In this document: one piece after another, positions 1 through 7,403 of the stretch
Position numbering within the stretch: position 1 is the first letter of the stretch
Layout of the letters: every line of letters starts with the position of its first letter
Source of the DNA: UBA5070 sp035604215
GTDB lineage: Bacteria; Fibrobacterota; Fibrobacteria; UBA5070
Direction: 5' to 3'
Length of the DNA: 22,310 bases
Assembly: GCA_035604215.1 (NCBI GenBank)
Contig: DATNIW010000084.1
Span: forward strand, 1 to 22,310
Made by a program: the position numbers and the translations under genes
Notes under the pieces: generated by a model
What the model was told of the DNA's origin: nothing
The model's input: the letters and a program-made list of their open reading frames with translations, nothing else
Database searches by the model: none

Positions 1-28
1 AAACGAAGAAGGCACCCCGATGGGTGCC
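1..28 (-). terminator. Intrinsic terminator of the sigma factor gene
   Basis: On the minus strand a perfect 7-bp stem GGCACCC/GGGTGCC with loop ATCG (11-28) is followed by the T-rich run TTCTTCGTTT (10-1). It begins about 30 nt after the sigma factor stop codon, so it is placed to end that transcript. On the plus strand the same hairpin lacks a good T tract. Confidence 0.8.
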
Positions 29-59
29 TTCCCGCTCTCTCGAATCGCGACCGGAGTTC

Positions 60-896
60 TCAGCTCAAAGCGGCGATGTAGGCTTCGTACTTCTCCCGGA
101 GCACTTCGCGGTTGCGCGCCTTCTTGATCCGTCGCAACGCCTGGTCCCGGAGTTGGCGGACCCTCTCATGGCTGATCTGGAGACTTTCTCCCACTTCCCT
201 CAAGGTCTGTGGGGTCTCGTGGTCGATCCCGAACAAACCCTTCAGGACATCCTTCTCCCTCTTGGGCAATTCGTTCAGCAGCTCGTGCGCCATCAATTCC
301 ACGGAGTTGATCTCCGCGTCGTGTTCGGGATTGGCGGCCCGAGGATCGGCCAGGACTTCCTGGTAGGTGGTCTTGGTGTCGGCCTTCAGAGGAGCATCGA
401 AGGAGATCCCCGCCTCGCCCAGCTGGATCAGCTCCCGGATCTCGTCGGTGAGTTCCTCACCCTTGCTCTTGTTCTTCAATGCCTTCCGGACCCGTAGATG
501 CTGGTTGGCCGGAAGCCGGATGAGACTCCCCTGTTCGTTGATGGCGCGGGTGATGTAGGCCTTGATCCACCAGACCGCGTAGGAGATGAACTTCAGACCT
601 CGGCTGTGGTCGAAGCTTTCGATGGCGCGGATGAGACCCATCGCACCCTCGGACACCAGATCGGGCAGCGGAATGGGGCACCCGCGGTACTGCAACGCCA
701 CCTTCAACACGAACCTCATGTTCGCCCGGATGAGCATTTCCCGCGCACGGCGCGCATCGCGCTCGCTGTAATTTGGATCCTTGGGGTCCAACTTCTTGAA
801 CAAGAGTTGCTCAGCCTTGCGATCGATCGGCTGGGTCTTGCGAATATCATCGAGATACCGTCGAAGGGTATCGTCCGAGCTATCCACGCTTGACAT
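60..896 (-). CDS. RNA polymerase sigma-70 family factor (primary-type, short)
   Basis: Predicted 278-aa sigma factor that directs core RNA polymerase to promoters. Residues 8-35 resemble region 1.2 (LRRYLDDIRK). Residues 52-130 are region 2, with DLVSEGAMGLIRAIESF and the -10-recognising, DNA-melting stretch FISYAVWWIKAYITRAI. LPANQHLRVRKAL begins region 3. Residues 205-262 are region 4, with the helix-turn-helix LREVGESLQISHERVRQLR contacting -35 boxes. There is no region 1.1 and no non-conserved insert, as in the short primary sigma factors of Bacteroidota; an RpoS/group 2 role cannot be excluded. The open frame extends to 1175, but the ATG at 896 is chosen because family homology starts there and a purine-rich AGAGGGAG precedes it. 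It is divergent from fliD and followed by an intrinsic terminator. Confidence 0.93.
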   Translation of the reverse strand: MSSVDSSDDTLRRYLDDIRKTQPIDRKAEQLLFKKLDPKDPNYSERDARRAREMLIRANMRFVLKVALQYRGCPIPLPDLVSEGAMGLIRAIESFDHSRGLKFISYAVWWIKAYITRAINEQGSLIRLPANQHLRVRKALKNKSKGEELTDEIRELIQLGEAGISFDAPLKADTKTTYQEVLADPRAANPEHDAEINSVELMAHELLNELPKREKDVLKGLFGIDHETPQTLREVGESLQISHERVRQLRDQALRRIKKARNREVLREKYEAYIAALS

Positions 897-929
897 CTCC
901 CTCTGCGAAAAATGGACCAAGATTGAATT

Positions 930-945
930 TGGGAAGATTTTTGCA
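930..945 (+). promoter_or_regulatory. Second, weaker -24/-12-like sequence
   Basis: TGGGAAG-ATTT-TTGCA keeps the GG/GC spacing of sigma-54 promoters but has G and A in place of the two C of GGCAC. It lies 245 nt before fliD and overlaps the 932-952 inverted repeat, so it may be chance or a second start. Confidence 0.2.
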
Positions 946-975
946 CTCTTCCGGCAATCTCTGGGGGGCAATCTC
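932..975. repeat. Inverted repeat plus 9-bp direct repeats in the sigma factor/fliD spacer
   Basis: GGAAGA (932-937) and TCTTCC (947-952) form a perfect inverted repeat with a 9-nt gap. Directly next to it, GGCAATCTC occurs twice, at 953-961 and 967-975, 14 nt apart start to start. Together they overlap the predicted -10 and transcription start of the sigma factor gene and could be a regulator site; that role is inferred from position only. Confidence 0.4.
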
Positions 976-998
976 GCTCCTAGGCCTCTCAAAGTCAA
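970..998 (-). promoter_or_regulatory. Putative promoter of the sigma factor gene
   Basis: On the minus strand TTGACT (998-993) is followed after 17 nt by GAGATT(G) (975-970). The -35 box is 5/6 to TTGACA. The -10 is poor by the E. coli standard but fits a TAnnTTG-like form seen at other starts in this window, with one mismatch. The predicted leader is about 65 nt. Confidence 0.35.
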
Positions 999-1000
999 TA

Positions 1001-1018
1001 GGCGAATACGCCTTTTTT
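1001..1018 (+). other. Small hairpin followed by six T, in the divergent spacer
   Basis: GGCG-AATA-CGCC (1001-1012) followed by TTTTTT (1013-1018) has the form of a weak intrinsic terminator on the plus strand. No plus-strand gene lies upstream in the window. It may stop stray transcription toward fliD or be chance, as the stem is only 4 bp. Confidence 0.25.
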
Positions 1019-1105
1019 CCACAGGGGGCAAATTTGTCCTCCCCATAGGTGCCAGGCATTGGGTTTCCGGGGGAGACATTTCTGGTTCAGGCCTTCCAAA
1101 CAGGC

Positions 1106-1121
1106 AGGCACCGGGATTGCT
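1106..1121 (+). promoter_or_regulatory. Sigma-54-type (-24/-12) promoter of fliD
   Basis: AGGCACC-GGGA-TTGCT matches the consensus TGGCACG-N4-TTGCW with the invariant GG and GC at exactly the right spacing (GGCAC-N5-TTGC). Position -12 would be C1120, so transcription would start near 1132 and the fliD leader would be about 43 nt. Sigma-54 control of middle or late flagellar genes is well known in several phyla. No activator gene lies in the window. Confidence 0.7.
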
Positions 1122-1174
1122 TACCTCAAGTCCGCGGCCGCAAACGCCGATGAGAACCTGCAGGGAGCGATTCA

Positions 1175-3259
1175 ATGGGAACCAGCATATCTTCGACAGG
1201 CACGATCAGCGTGGGTGGGTTGGTTTCCGGGATCGACACCAATTCCCTGACCGATTCCCTCGTGGCCCTGGAACAGCAGAAGGTCACGGCGATCACGACC
1301 CAACAGCAGTCCTCACAGTTGGCATTGAGCGACCTGGGCACCGTGTCCAGCATGTTGTCCACATTTTCGACAGATGCGAGCGCGATTTCGACCCTGGCCG
1401 ATTTCAGCCTCTTCACCCCATCCTCCACGAACAGCGCGGCCGCCACGATCACCGGCACCGGAAGCGGGATGCAGGGAAACGTGAACGTGGCGGTGCAGCA
1501 GCTGGCCACCTCCTGGGAAGTGGCGTCGAGTCCCCAGTCTTCCTCCATCGTCGGCCTCAATCTCTCCGGAACCCTGAACATCTCCCAGAGCGCCGCATCG
1601 CAACTTTCGACCGGCACTTCGACCCCTCTCCAGGTCAGCATCGCCTCCACGGACACGCTCCAGAACATCGCCTCGAAGATCAACGCGACCACCGGATCCG
1701 GAGTCACCGCCAGCGTGGTCACCTTGGGGACCGGCGACACGCGCCTGATGCTCAACGGAGTGGACACGGGAAGCACATCCTTCTCCGTCACGGAAAGCGA
1801 CAGCGGAAACGTGCTCTCGGGTCTGGGCCTTCAATCCTCGACCACCAACGCCACGTCGAACTTCCAGCTCAAGCAGGCGGCCGGCGGACCCGCCACGGCC
1901 ACCACCACCTTGGGCAGCTTGTACACCGGGATCGGGGCCAACAACGTGGCCTCCGGCGATTCGATCACGCTCTCCTGGACCAACGGATCCAAGAACGGGT
2001 CGTTGTCCGGCACGGCCTCGGACATTTCCGGCGGCGCCACCTCCGACATGAGCCAGGTCACCGTCTCCCAGCTCTCCAGCTGGATGTCCAGCCAGATGGG
2101 TGGGGATGCGAAAGTCAACGTCAATTCCTCCGGCCAGTTGGTGGCCACCAGCGCCGGCGGCAAGGCCTTGTCGTTCACGCTGGGAATGGGCTCGGGCAGC
2201 ACGGGAACCATCCCGCTTGGATCTTCCACCAGCGGGAACAACTGGGCCAACGTTCTGCAGCAGGGTCAGTCGGCCTTCTACACCATGAACGGCATCTCGG
2301 TGGCTTCTTCCAGCAACCAGGACTCCACGACGGTGACGGGAGCGACCATCAACCTCGTGGGGGTGACCTCCAGCACCAATCCACCGGCCACGCTCTCATT
2401 GAGCCTGAACACGACCGGCATCCAGACGAACATCCAGACGATGCTCACGGACTACAACAACCTCCAGGACTACATCAGCCAGAAAACCACCAGCTCGGAC
2501 AAGCAATCGACGGACGCCAATGGGCTGACGGTGAACACGGTGACTCCGGGAGAGCTCTCGTCCGACACCGCGGTGGGCATGCTCGCCCAACAGCTGCAGA
2601 CCATGATGACCATGCCCATCCCCGCCCTGGCGGGCAAGACCCAGTACAACTCCCTGGCCTCGGTGGGGATCACCACCGACGCGAGCACGGGGCACCTGAC
2701 CATCGACCAGACCACCTTCCAGGCGGCCTTGACGGCCGATCCGCAAGGCGTGGCGCGACTGTTCTCCAATTCGGCCTGGACCGACAACGGAAACGCGACG
2801 GTGGGAGGGTGGACGAATTCCACCCAGACCGGAACCTACAACCTGACTCCGTCCACCGACACGTTCGACGGATCCCCCGGCAACCGTGTCGGCGACATCC
2901 TCTTCTCCACCAAGGGCAATTCCAACGGACTCGGAGTCACCGCCCCGACGAGTTTGAGCGGCAGCCTCAACGCCACTTTCGTCCGCGGCATCGCCGGGCA
3001 GATCGGGCAGTTCATCAACCAGGTGCAGGATCCGGTCTCCGGCATCCTCACCTCCGATTCGACCTCCTACCAGACCCAGATCACCGACCTTGGAAAGCAA
3101 GCCTCCGACGAGCAGACGCGGGTGGACGACTACCGCACCCAGCTCCAGGCCTCCTTCACGGCCATGGAATCGGCGATGTCCACGCTCAAGAACCAGAGCA
3201 GTTCGTTCCTCTCCGCGATCAGCGGCAGCACCAGCTCCACAAGCACCACCACCGGCTGA
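1175..3259 (+). CDS. fliD: Flagellar hook-associated protein 2, filament cap FliD
   Basis: A 694-aa FliD, the cap at the filament tip that lets exported flagellin fold and join. The N-terminal coiled region begins with GLVSGIDTNSLTDSLVA (about residues 15-31), the hallmark of FliD_N. The C-terminal heptad region (about 620-685) contains ITDLGKQASDEQTRVDDYR and ends in a short polar Ser/Thr tail, as in other FliD proteins. The long Ser/Thr/Gly-rich middle makes it much larger than the 468-aa E. coli protein; such surface-exposed D2/D3 parts vary widely. The ATG has AGGGAG 7 nt upstream. It is first gene of an operon with fliS 21 nt downstream and sits behind a -24/-12 promoter. Confidence 0.95.
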   Translation: MGTSISSTGTISVGGLVSGIDTNSLTDSLVALEQQKVTAITTQQQSSQLALSDLGTVSSMLSTFSTDASAISTLADFSLFTPSSTNSAAATITGTGSGMQGNVNVAVQQLATSWEVASSPQSSSIVGLNLSGTLNISQSAASQLSTGTSTPLQVSIASTDTLQNIASKINATTGSGVTASVVTLGTGDTRLMLNGVDTGSTSFSVTESDSGNVLSGLGLQSSTTNATSNFQLKQAAGGPATATTTLGSLYTGIGANNVASGDSITLSWTNGSKNGSLSGTASDISGGATSDMSQVTVSQLSSWMSSQMGGDAKVNVNSSGQLVATSAGGKALSFTLGMGSGSTGTIPLGSSTSGNNWANVLQQGQSAFYTMNGISVASSSNQDSTTVTGATINLVGVTSSTNPPATLSLSLNTTGIQTNIQTMLTDYNNLQDYISQKTTSSDKQSTDANGLTVNTVTPGELSSDTAVGMLAQQLQTMMTMPIPALAGKTQYNSLASVGITTDASTGHLTIDQTTFQAALTADPQGVARLFSNSAWTDNGNATVGGWTNSTQTGTYNLTPSTDTFDGSPGNRVGDILFSTKGNSNGLGVTAPTSLSGSLNATFVRGIAGQIGQFINQVQDPVSGILTSDSTSYQTQITDLGKQASDEQTRVDDYRTQLQASFTAMESAMSTLKNQSSSFLSAISGSTSSTSTTTG

Positions 3260-3280
3260 TCTTCCGGAAGGATGAACCAC

Positions 3281-3700
3281 ATGCCCAAGTCGCCCTACAC
3301 GAGCTACCAGACGGCCTCCGTCGCCACCGCCGATCGGGGGAAGCTGGTCGTCATGGTCTACGACCACTGCATCCAGTGGTGCGATCGGGCCTTGGAACTG
3401 GAAGACATCGAAGGCCGCTCGCGAGCCATCACCCGCGTCCAGGCCGGACTCACCGAACTCACCTGCGCCCTGGACCTGGAGCATGGCGGGGAGATCGCCC
3501 GCAATCTCTGGCGTCTCTACGATTTCATGGGATGGGCGTTGTCGCAGGCCCTGGTGCGCAGGATCGACCAGGGGATCAAGGACGTGCGGCGGATGCTCTC
3601 CGATCTTCGCTCCGCGTGGCAGATCGCCGCCGTGGATGTCCGACGCAACCAACCTTCTCTGGTCTCGGGCCAGTCCAGGCCTCTGGCCCTGGTGGGATGA
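3281..3700 (+). CDS. fliS: Flagellar export chaperone FliS
   Basis: FliS binds the C-terminal helix of unpolymerised flagellin in the cytosol and delivers it to the flagellar export gate. The sequence shows the family pattern: YTSYQTASVATADRGKLVVMVYD near the N-terminus, the central LDLEHGGEIARNLWRLYDFM, and a last helix with LSDLRSAWQ. It then adds a Pro/Ser tail of about 20 residues. Two in-frame ATGs exist: 3272 touches GGAAGG directly, while 3281 has this site 9 nt upstream, so 3281 (139 aa) is preferred. fliD lies just upstream and another small gene starts one base after the stop. Confidence 0.93.
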   Translation: MPKSPYTSYQTASVATADRGKLVVMVYDHCIQWCDRALELEDIEGRSRAITRVQAGLTELTCALDLEHGGEIARNLWRLYDFMGWALSQALVRRIDQGIKDVRRMLSDLRSAWQIAAVDVRRNQPSLVSGQSRPLALVG

Positions 3701-4102
3701 ATGGACGCCGCGACCGAATTGGTGGAGTGCTACGCCAGACTGGAGTTGGCCTACCAGCCCTTCTCCGAGGACGGCAGGAAATGGAAGGGCGACCCTGCCG
3801 GCCTGGACGAAATCGTGCGGCTTCGAGCCCAGGCCCTGCAGAAGGGCGCGGTCCTGTTGGACAGGATCCGGGAAGTCTGGTCGCAGTGGGAGTCCCGGGA
3901 GCCTGGTGCCGATGAGCGTGCTCGCGTGTTCGCTGCCCGCAACAGGATCGTGGAGCTGGGATTGGCCGTCGCTCGGGCCGACGTCGCCCTCCAGGGCAAG
4001 GCGAGGCGCAGGACCGAGGAACTGCGCCAGTTGGCGGCCGAGGCCGGACGAAAGCACAAGGCCGCGAGGGCGTATCGACAGGGGAAGAAGCGCTTCGCCT
4101 GA
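3701..4102 (+). CDS. Small helical protein of the fliD-fliS operon, possible FliT/FlgN-like chaperone
   Basis: A 133-aa protein, not recognised from sequence alone. It is nearly all predicted helix, rich in Arg, Glu and Ala, without signal peptide or membrane segment. The C-terminus is strongly basic (GRKHKAARAYRQGKKRFA, about residues 114-133). Its ATG begins immediately after the fliS stop, with GGTGGGA as likely ribosome site inside the fliS end, so the two are probably translationally coupled. In many flagellar operons the gene after fliS encodes FliT or another export chaperone, and size and helicity fit that. The assignment rests on context only. Confidence 0.75.
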   Translation: MDAATELVECYARLELAYQPFSEDGRKWKGDPAGLDEIVRLRAQALQKGAVLLDRIREVWSQWESREPGADERARVFAARNRIVELGLAVARADVALQGKARRRTEELRQLAAEAGRKHKAARAYRQGKKRFA

Positions 4103-4114
4103 CCTTTGTCGCCT

Positions 4115-4795
4115 TCATCGGCGCTTGAAGAACGAATTGGCCAGGCAGTGCCCGAGCGAGTCGGGAACCGAAGCGGGGTCGAAATTCAGTCCGAATCCGG
4201 GTAGGTGAGGTCCCTCCTCCCATCGGTGCACCCAAGCCACCGAAGCGGAGACGGTGATTTCCGCGTCCCCGCAATCCAGGATGCGCAGCAGGATGTCCGT
4301 CCCCACGGCGGCCGTTTCCTGGGACAGCACGAAAAGACCGGAGACGCTCATGCTTTGCGCGTTCCCCCGCTTCCAATCTTCCGTTCCCGCGCAGGCGAAG
4401 AGGATTCGCGTCCCGAGCGAGACCCTCACGTAGCGACGCAGGTTGGAGGGGTGTTTCCAGGTCGGATCGCCATGGGCGATCTCGTCGAGCGCGATCGCCA
4501 GCGGTTCCCTCTTGAACGGCGCCTGGCACATCGCGACGAATGCCCCCTGTTCCCCACCGCTGCAGCGCAGGATGGGCAGGTCGATTCCCAGGTCGTACAA
4601 GGGAGCCGTATCGGCGACCCCGGCGTGGAGGGTCGTGGCGAGATCCATGAGCAGAGCCAGAGGCGGATCCGAAACGCATTGCTTCACGGCCTCGAAAGCC
4701 GTGGCGACGGCCCGGACCGGAAGCCCCGCGAGGACCTCTTCGTAGAGGAGGCGCCTATCCTCCGATGCGAGAAGCAGGAAGGAGCGGAGGTTCAT
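4115..4795 (-). CDS. PilZ-domain protein with receiver-like N-terminus
   Basis: A 226-aa cytosolic protein with two parts. Residues 1-110 look like a degenerate receiver fold (FLLLASED near the start, LLMD at 48-51) but lack a clear acidic cluster, so phosphorylation is doubtful. Residues 118-208 form a PilZ domain, the usual cyclic di-GMP sensor. The first motif is intact (R120-x-x-x-R124), while the second reads SMSVSG (148-153), with Ser in place of the usual Asp/Asn and Ser150 and Gly153 kept. Binding is therefore plausible but unproven. The ATG lies 4 nt after the gyrA stop, so it is almost certainly translated from the gyrA message. Its 3' end faces the end of the flagellar operon 12 bases away; a motility link is possible. 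Confidence 0.85.
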   Translation of the reverse strand: MNLRSFLLLASEDRRLLYEEVLAGLPVRAVATAFEAVKQCVSDPPLALLMDLATTLHAGVADTAPLYDLGIDLPILRCSGGEQGAFVAMCQAPFKREPLAIALDEIAHGDPTWKHPSNLRRYVRVSLGTRILFACAGTEDWKRGNAQSMSVSGLFVLSQETAAVGTDILLRILDCGDAEITVSASVAWVHRWEEGPHLPGFGLNFDPASVPDSLGHCLANSFFKRR

Positions 4796-4799
4796 CCGG

Positions 4800-7403
4800 T
4801 CAGGGACTTTCGCTTTCGTCCGCCTCGGGCTCCTGGTCCTCTTCGGGATCCGGACCTTCGGACCCTGGAGAATCCTCCGCGACGTCCACGGTGGAGAGCC
4901 CGGCCGCTTCGGGCAGGATCTCGTCTTCCGCTTCGCCGACCACGTGGGCCACATCCTGGACCAGGTCGCCTTCGTCCAGACGGATCACGATCACTCCCTG
5001 GCTGTCGCGCCCGGTTTCGCGGATGGAATCGATTCCCGTCCGGATCACCATGCCGCCCTTGGTGATCGCCATGATCTCCTCTCCCGCCCGCACCGACAGC
5101 AGGCAGACCGCCTGGCCGTTCTTCTCGACGACCCGGAGGTTGATGATCCCCTTTCCGCCGCGGTTCGTCACCCGGTATTCGCCCGGTTCCGTCCTCTTCC
5201 CGTAGCCCTTCTCGGTGATGGTGAGAAGCTGCGTTCCCTCCTCCACCTTGACGAGCCCGACGACCGCGTCGTCCTGTTCGAGGCTGATGCCGCGCACGCC
5301 GCGGGTGCCGCGTCCCAGATCCCGGAACGCCGAGAGGGGAAAGCGGATGGCCTGCCCCATCCGGGTGGCCAGCACCAGGTCCGGATCGTTCTCCACGAAC
5401 AGGGTGGCGACCAGTTCGTCGCCTTCGTCCAACTGGATGCCGATGAGTCCGTCCTTGCGCATGTTCTTGAAGGCGGACAGACGCATGCGGTTGATGGTGC
5501 CTCGTCGGGTCGCGAAGACGATGCGGCCTTCGCCTCCGAATCCGCGCACGGGAACGACGGAGGTGACCTTCTCCCCGGCGTCCTTGCGCAGTTCCAGGAG
5601 GTTCGCGATGTGCGTTCCCTGGGAGGTGCGTCCGACCGAGGGCAGGTCCCAGACGCGGAGGCAGTGCGCTCGACCCAGCGAGCTGAAGCAGAGCAGATGG
5701 GCGTGGGCGGTGGCCACGAAGATCTGGTCCACCACGTCCTCGCCCTTGAGACCGGCGCCGGTGACGCCCTTGCCTCCCCTGCCCTGGGCGCGGTATTCGG
5801 TCAACGGCTGTCGTTTCACGTAGCCGCCGTGGGTGACCGTGACCACCATGGGTTCGTCGGCGACGAGGTCCTCCATGGAGACTTCGTCCGAGGCGTCGAC
5901 GATTTCCGTCCTGCGTTCGTCCCCGATCTCCTCCACGACCTTCGTCAGTTCGTCCGAAACGATCCTTTCGCGCAGCTTGCGGTCGGACAGCACCGATTCC
6001 AGGTATTCGATCCTGCGCACGAGCTCCGCGTGCTCGGTCTGGATCTTGTCACGCTCCAGGCCCGTGATGCGGCGCAACTGCAGTTCCAGGATCGCCTGTG
6101 CCTGGATCTCGGTGAATCCGAAGGCCTCCACGAGACCGGTGCGGGCGTCGTCCGTGGTGGTGGATGCGCGGATGATGCGGATGACCTCGTCCAGGTGGTC
6201 GAGCGCCTTGAGGTACCCTTCCAGGATGTGGGCGCGTTCCTTCGCCTTGCGAAGATCGTATTCGGCGCGGCGACGGACGACCTCCAGGCGGTGCTCGATG
6301 TAGTGGAAGACGAGCTGCTTGAGATTCAGCACCTTGGGCTGGCCGTCGACCAGGGCAAGGTTGATGATGTGGAACGGATCCTGGAGCTGGGTCTTCTTGA
6401 ACAGGTGGTTCAGGACGATGTCGGGATGCGAGTCGCGGCGGATCTCGACCACGATGCGCATTCCGTCCCGGTCGGATTCGTCGCGCAGGTCGGCGATGCC
6501 TTCGATGGACTTGTCCCGTACCAGTTCGGCGATCTTCTCCAGGAGCTTCGCCTTGTTCACCATGTAGGGGATCTCGGTGAAGATGATCGCCTGCCGGTTT
6601 CCCACCTCCTCGAAGTGGTGGCGGGCCCGCACGACGACGCGGCCGCGTCCGGTCAGCATGGCGTCCCGCAGGCCCAGGCGTCCGTAGATGATGCCGCCGG
6701 TGGGGAAGTCGGGGCCCTTCACGTGCCGCAGGAGTTCCTCCACGGCGATGTCCGGATCTTCCAGCACGGCCTTGCAGGCGGACACGATCTCGCCGAGGTT
6801 GTGCGGGGGCATGTTCGTCGCCATGCCCACGGCGATGCCCGTCGTTCCGTTGACCAGGAGGTTCGGGATGGCCGAAGGCAGGACGGTGGGCTCCTTCAGC
6901 GATTCGTCGTAGTTGTCGGCGAAATCGACCGTCTCCCGATCCAGGTCCTGGAGCATGAGCTCGGCCGCGCGGCGCATCCGGGCCTCGGTGTAGCGCATGG
7001 CGGCGGGGGAATCGCCGTCCACCGAGCCGAAGTTTCCCTGGCCCATCACCAGCATGTAGCGCAGCGAGAAGTCCTGCGCCATGCGCACCAGGGAGTCGTA
7101 GACCGCCACGTCGCCGTGGGGGTGGTACTTTCCGATGACGTCGCCCACGATGCGGGCGGATTTCTTGTAGGGCTTGTCGTGGTTCAGGGACAGCTCGTCC
7201 ATGGCGAACAGGACGCGTCTGTGGACCGGTTTCAGTCCGTCCCTCACGTCGGGAAGCGCGCGGGCCACGATCACGCTCATGGAGTAGCGCAGATAGGACT
7301 GGCTGAGTTCCCTGTCGATGGCCACGGGGAGGACGCGACCGATGCTCGTCTCCATCGGTCGCGGTTCGGATCCAGGCGTGTCCGGAGTTCGTTCGTCGTT
7401 CAT
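4800..7403 (-). CDS. gyrA: DNA gyrase subunit A
   Basis: An 867-aa GyrA, the breakage-reunion subunit that introduces negative supercoils with GyrB. Catalytic tyrosine Y138 lies in AAMRYTEAR (E. coli Y122). The N-terminal domain has ALPDVRDGLKPVHRR and YHPHGD. The GyrA box QGRGGKG (residues 540-546), one change from QRRGGKG, separates it from ParC, and C-terminal beta-pinwheel repeats follow. The tail is highly acidic (about 825-867), like the regulatory tail of E. coli GyrA. The residue equal to E. coli Ser83 is Val99, while Asp87 is kept (D103). The ATG has GGGAG a few nt upstream and overlaps the surE stop as ATGA; no gyrB is in the window. Confidence 0.97.
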   Translation of the reverse strand: MNDERTPDTPGSEPRPMETSIGRVLPVAIDRELSQSYLRYSMSVIVARALPDVRDGLKPVHRRVLFAMDELSLNHDKPYKKSARIVGDVIGKYHPHGDVAVYDSLVRMAQDFSLRYMLVMGQGNFGSVDGDSPAAMRYTEARMRRAAELMLQDLDRETVDFADNYDESLKEPTVLPSAIPNLLVNGTTGIAVGMATNMPPHNLGEIVSACKAVLEDPDIAVEELLRHVKGPDFPTGGIIYGRLGLRDAMLTGRGRVVVRARHHFEEVGNRQAIIFTEIPYMVNKAKLLEKIAELVRDKSIEGIADLRDESDRDGMRIVVEIRRDSHPDIVLNHLFKKTQLQDPFHIINLALVDGQPKVLNLKQLVFHYIEHRLEVVRRRAEYDLRKAKERAHILEGYLKALDHLDEVIRIIRASTTTDDARTGLVEAFGFTEIQAQAILELQLRRITGLERDKIQTEHAELVRRIEYLESVLSDRKLRERIVSDELTKVVEEIGDERRTEIVDASDEVSMEDLVADEPMVVTVTHGGYVKRQPLTEYRAQGRGGKGVTGAGLKGEDVVDQIFVATAHAHLLCFSSLGRAHCLRVWDLPSVGRTSQGTHIANLLELRKDAGEKVTSVVPVRGFGGEGRIVFATRRGTINRMRLSAFKNMRKDGLIGIQLDEGDELVATLFVENDPDLVLATRMGQAIRFPLSAFRDLGRGTRGVRGISLEQDDAVVGLVKVEEGTQLLTITEKGYGKRTEPGEYRVTNRGGKGIINLRVVEKNGQAVCLLSVRAGEEIMAITKGGMVIRTGIDSIRETGRDSQGVIVIRLDEGDLVQDVAHVVGEAEDEILPEAAGLSTVDVAEDSPGSEGPDPEEDQEPEADESESP

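Noticed and set aside
781..3915. Very long plus-strand open frame (about 1040 codons) across the sigma factor and fliD
   Set aside because: It overlaps fliD and fliS in another frame, has low-complexity Arg/His/Gly-rich composition and no recognisable domain; a by-product of high GC at third positions.
2396..4057. 550-codon minus-strand frame opposite fliD, fliS and the small helical gene
   Set aside because: Gly/Arg/His-rich antisense shadow of three well supported flagellar genes.
4089..4132. AAGCGC/GCGCTT inverted repeat between the convergent flagellar and PilZ genes as a shared terminator
   Set aside because: Only 6 bp with a loop of over 30 nt and no T run on either strand; not supportable as a terminator.
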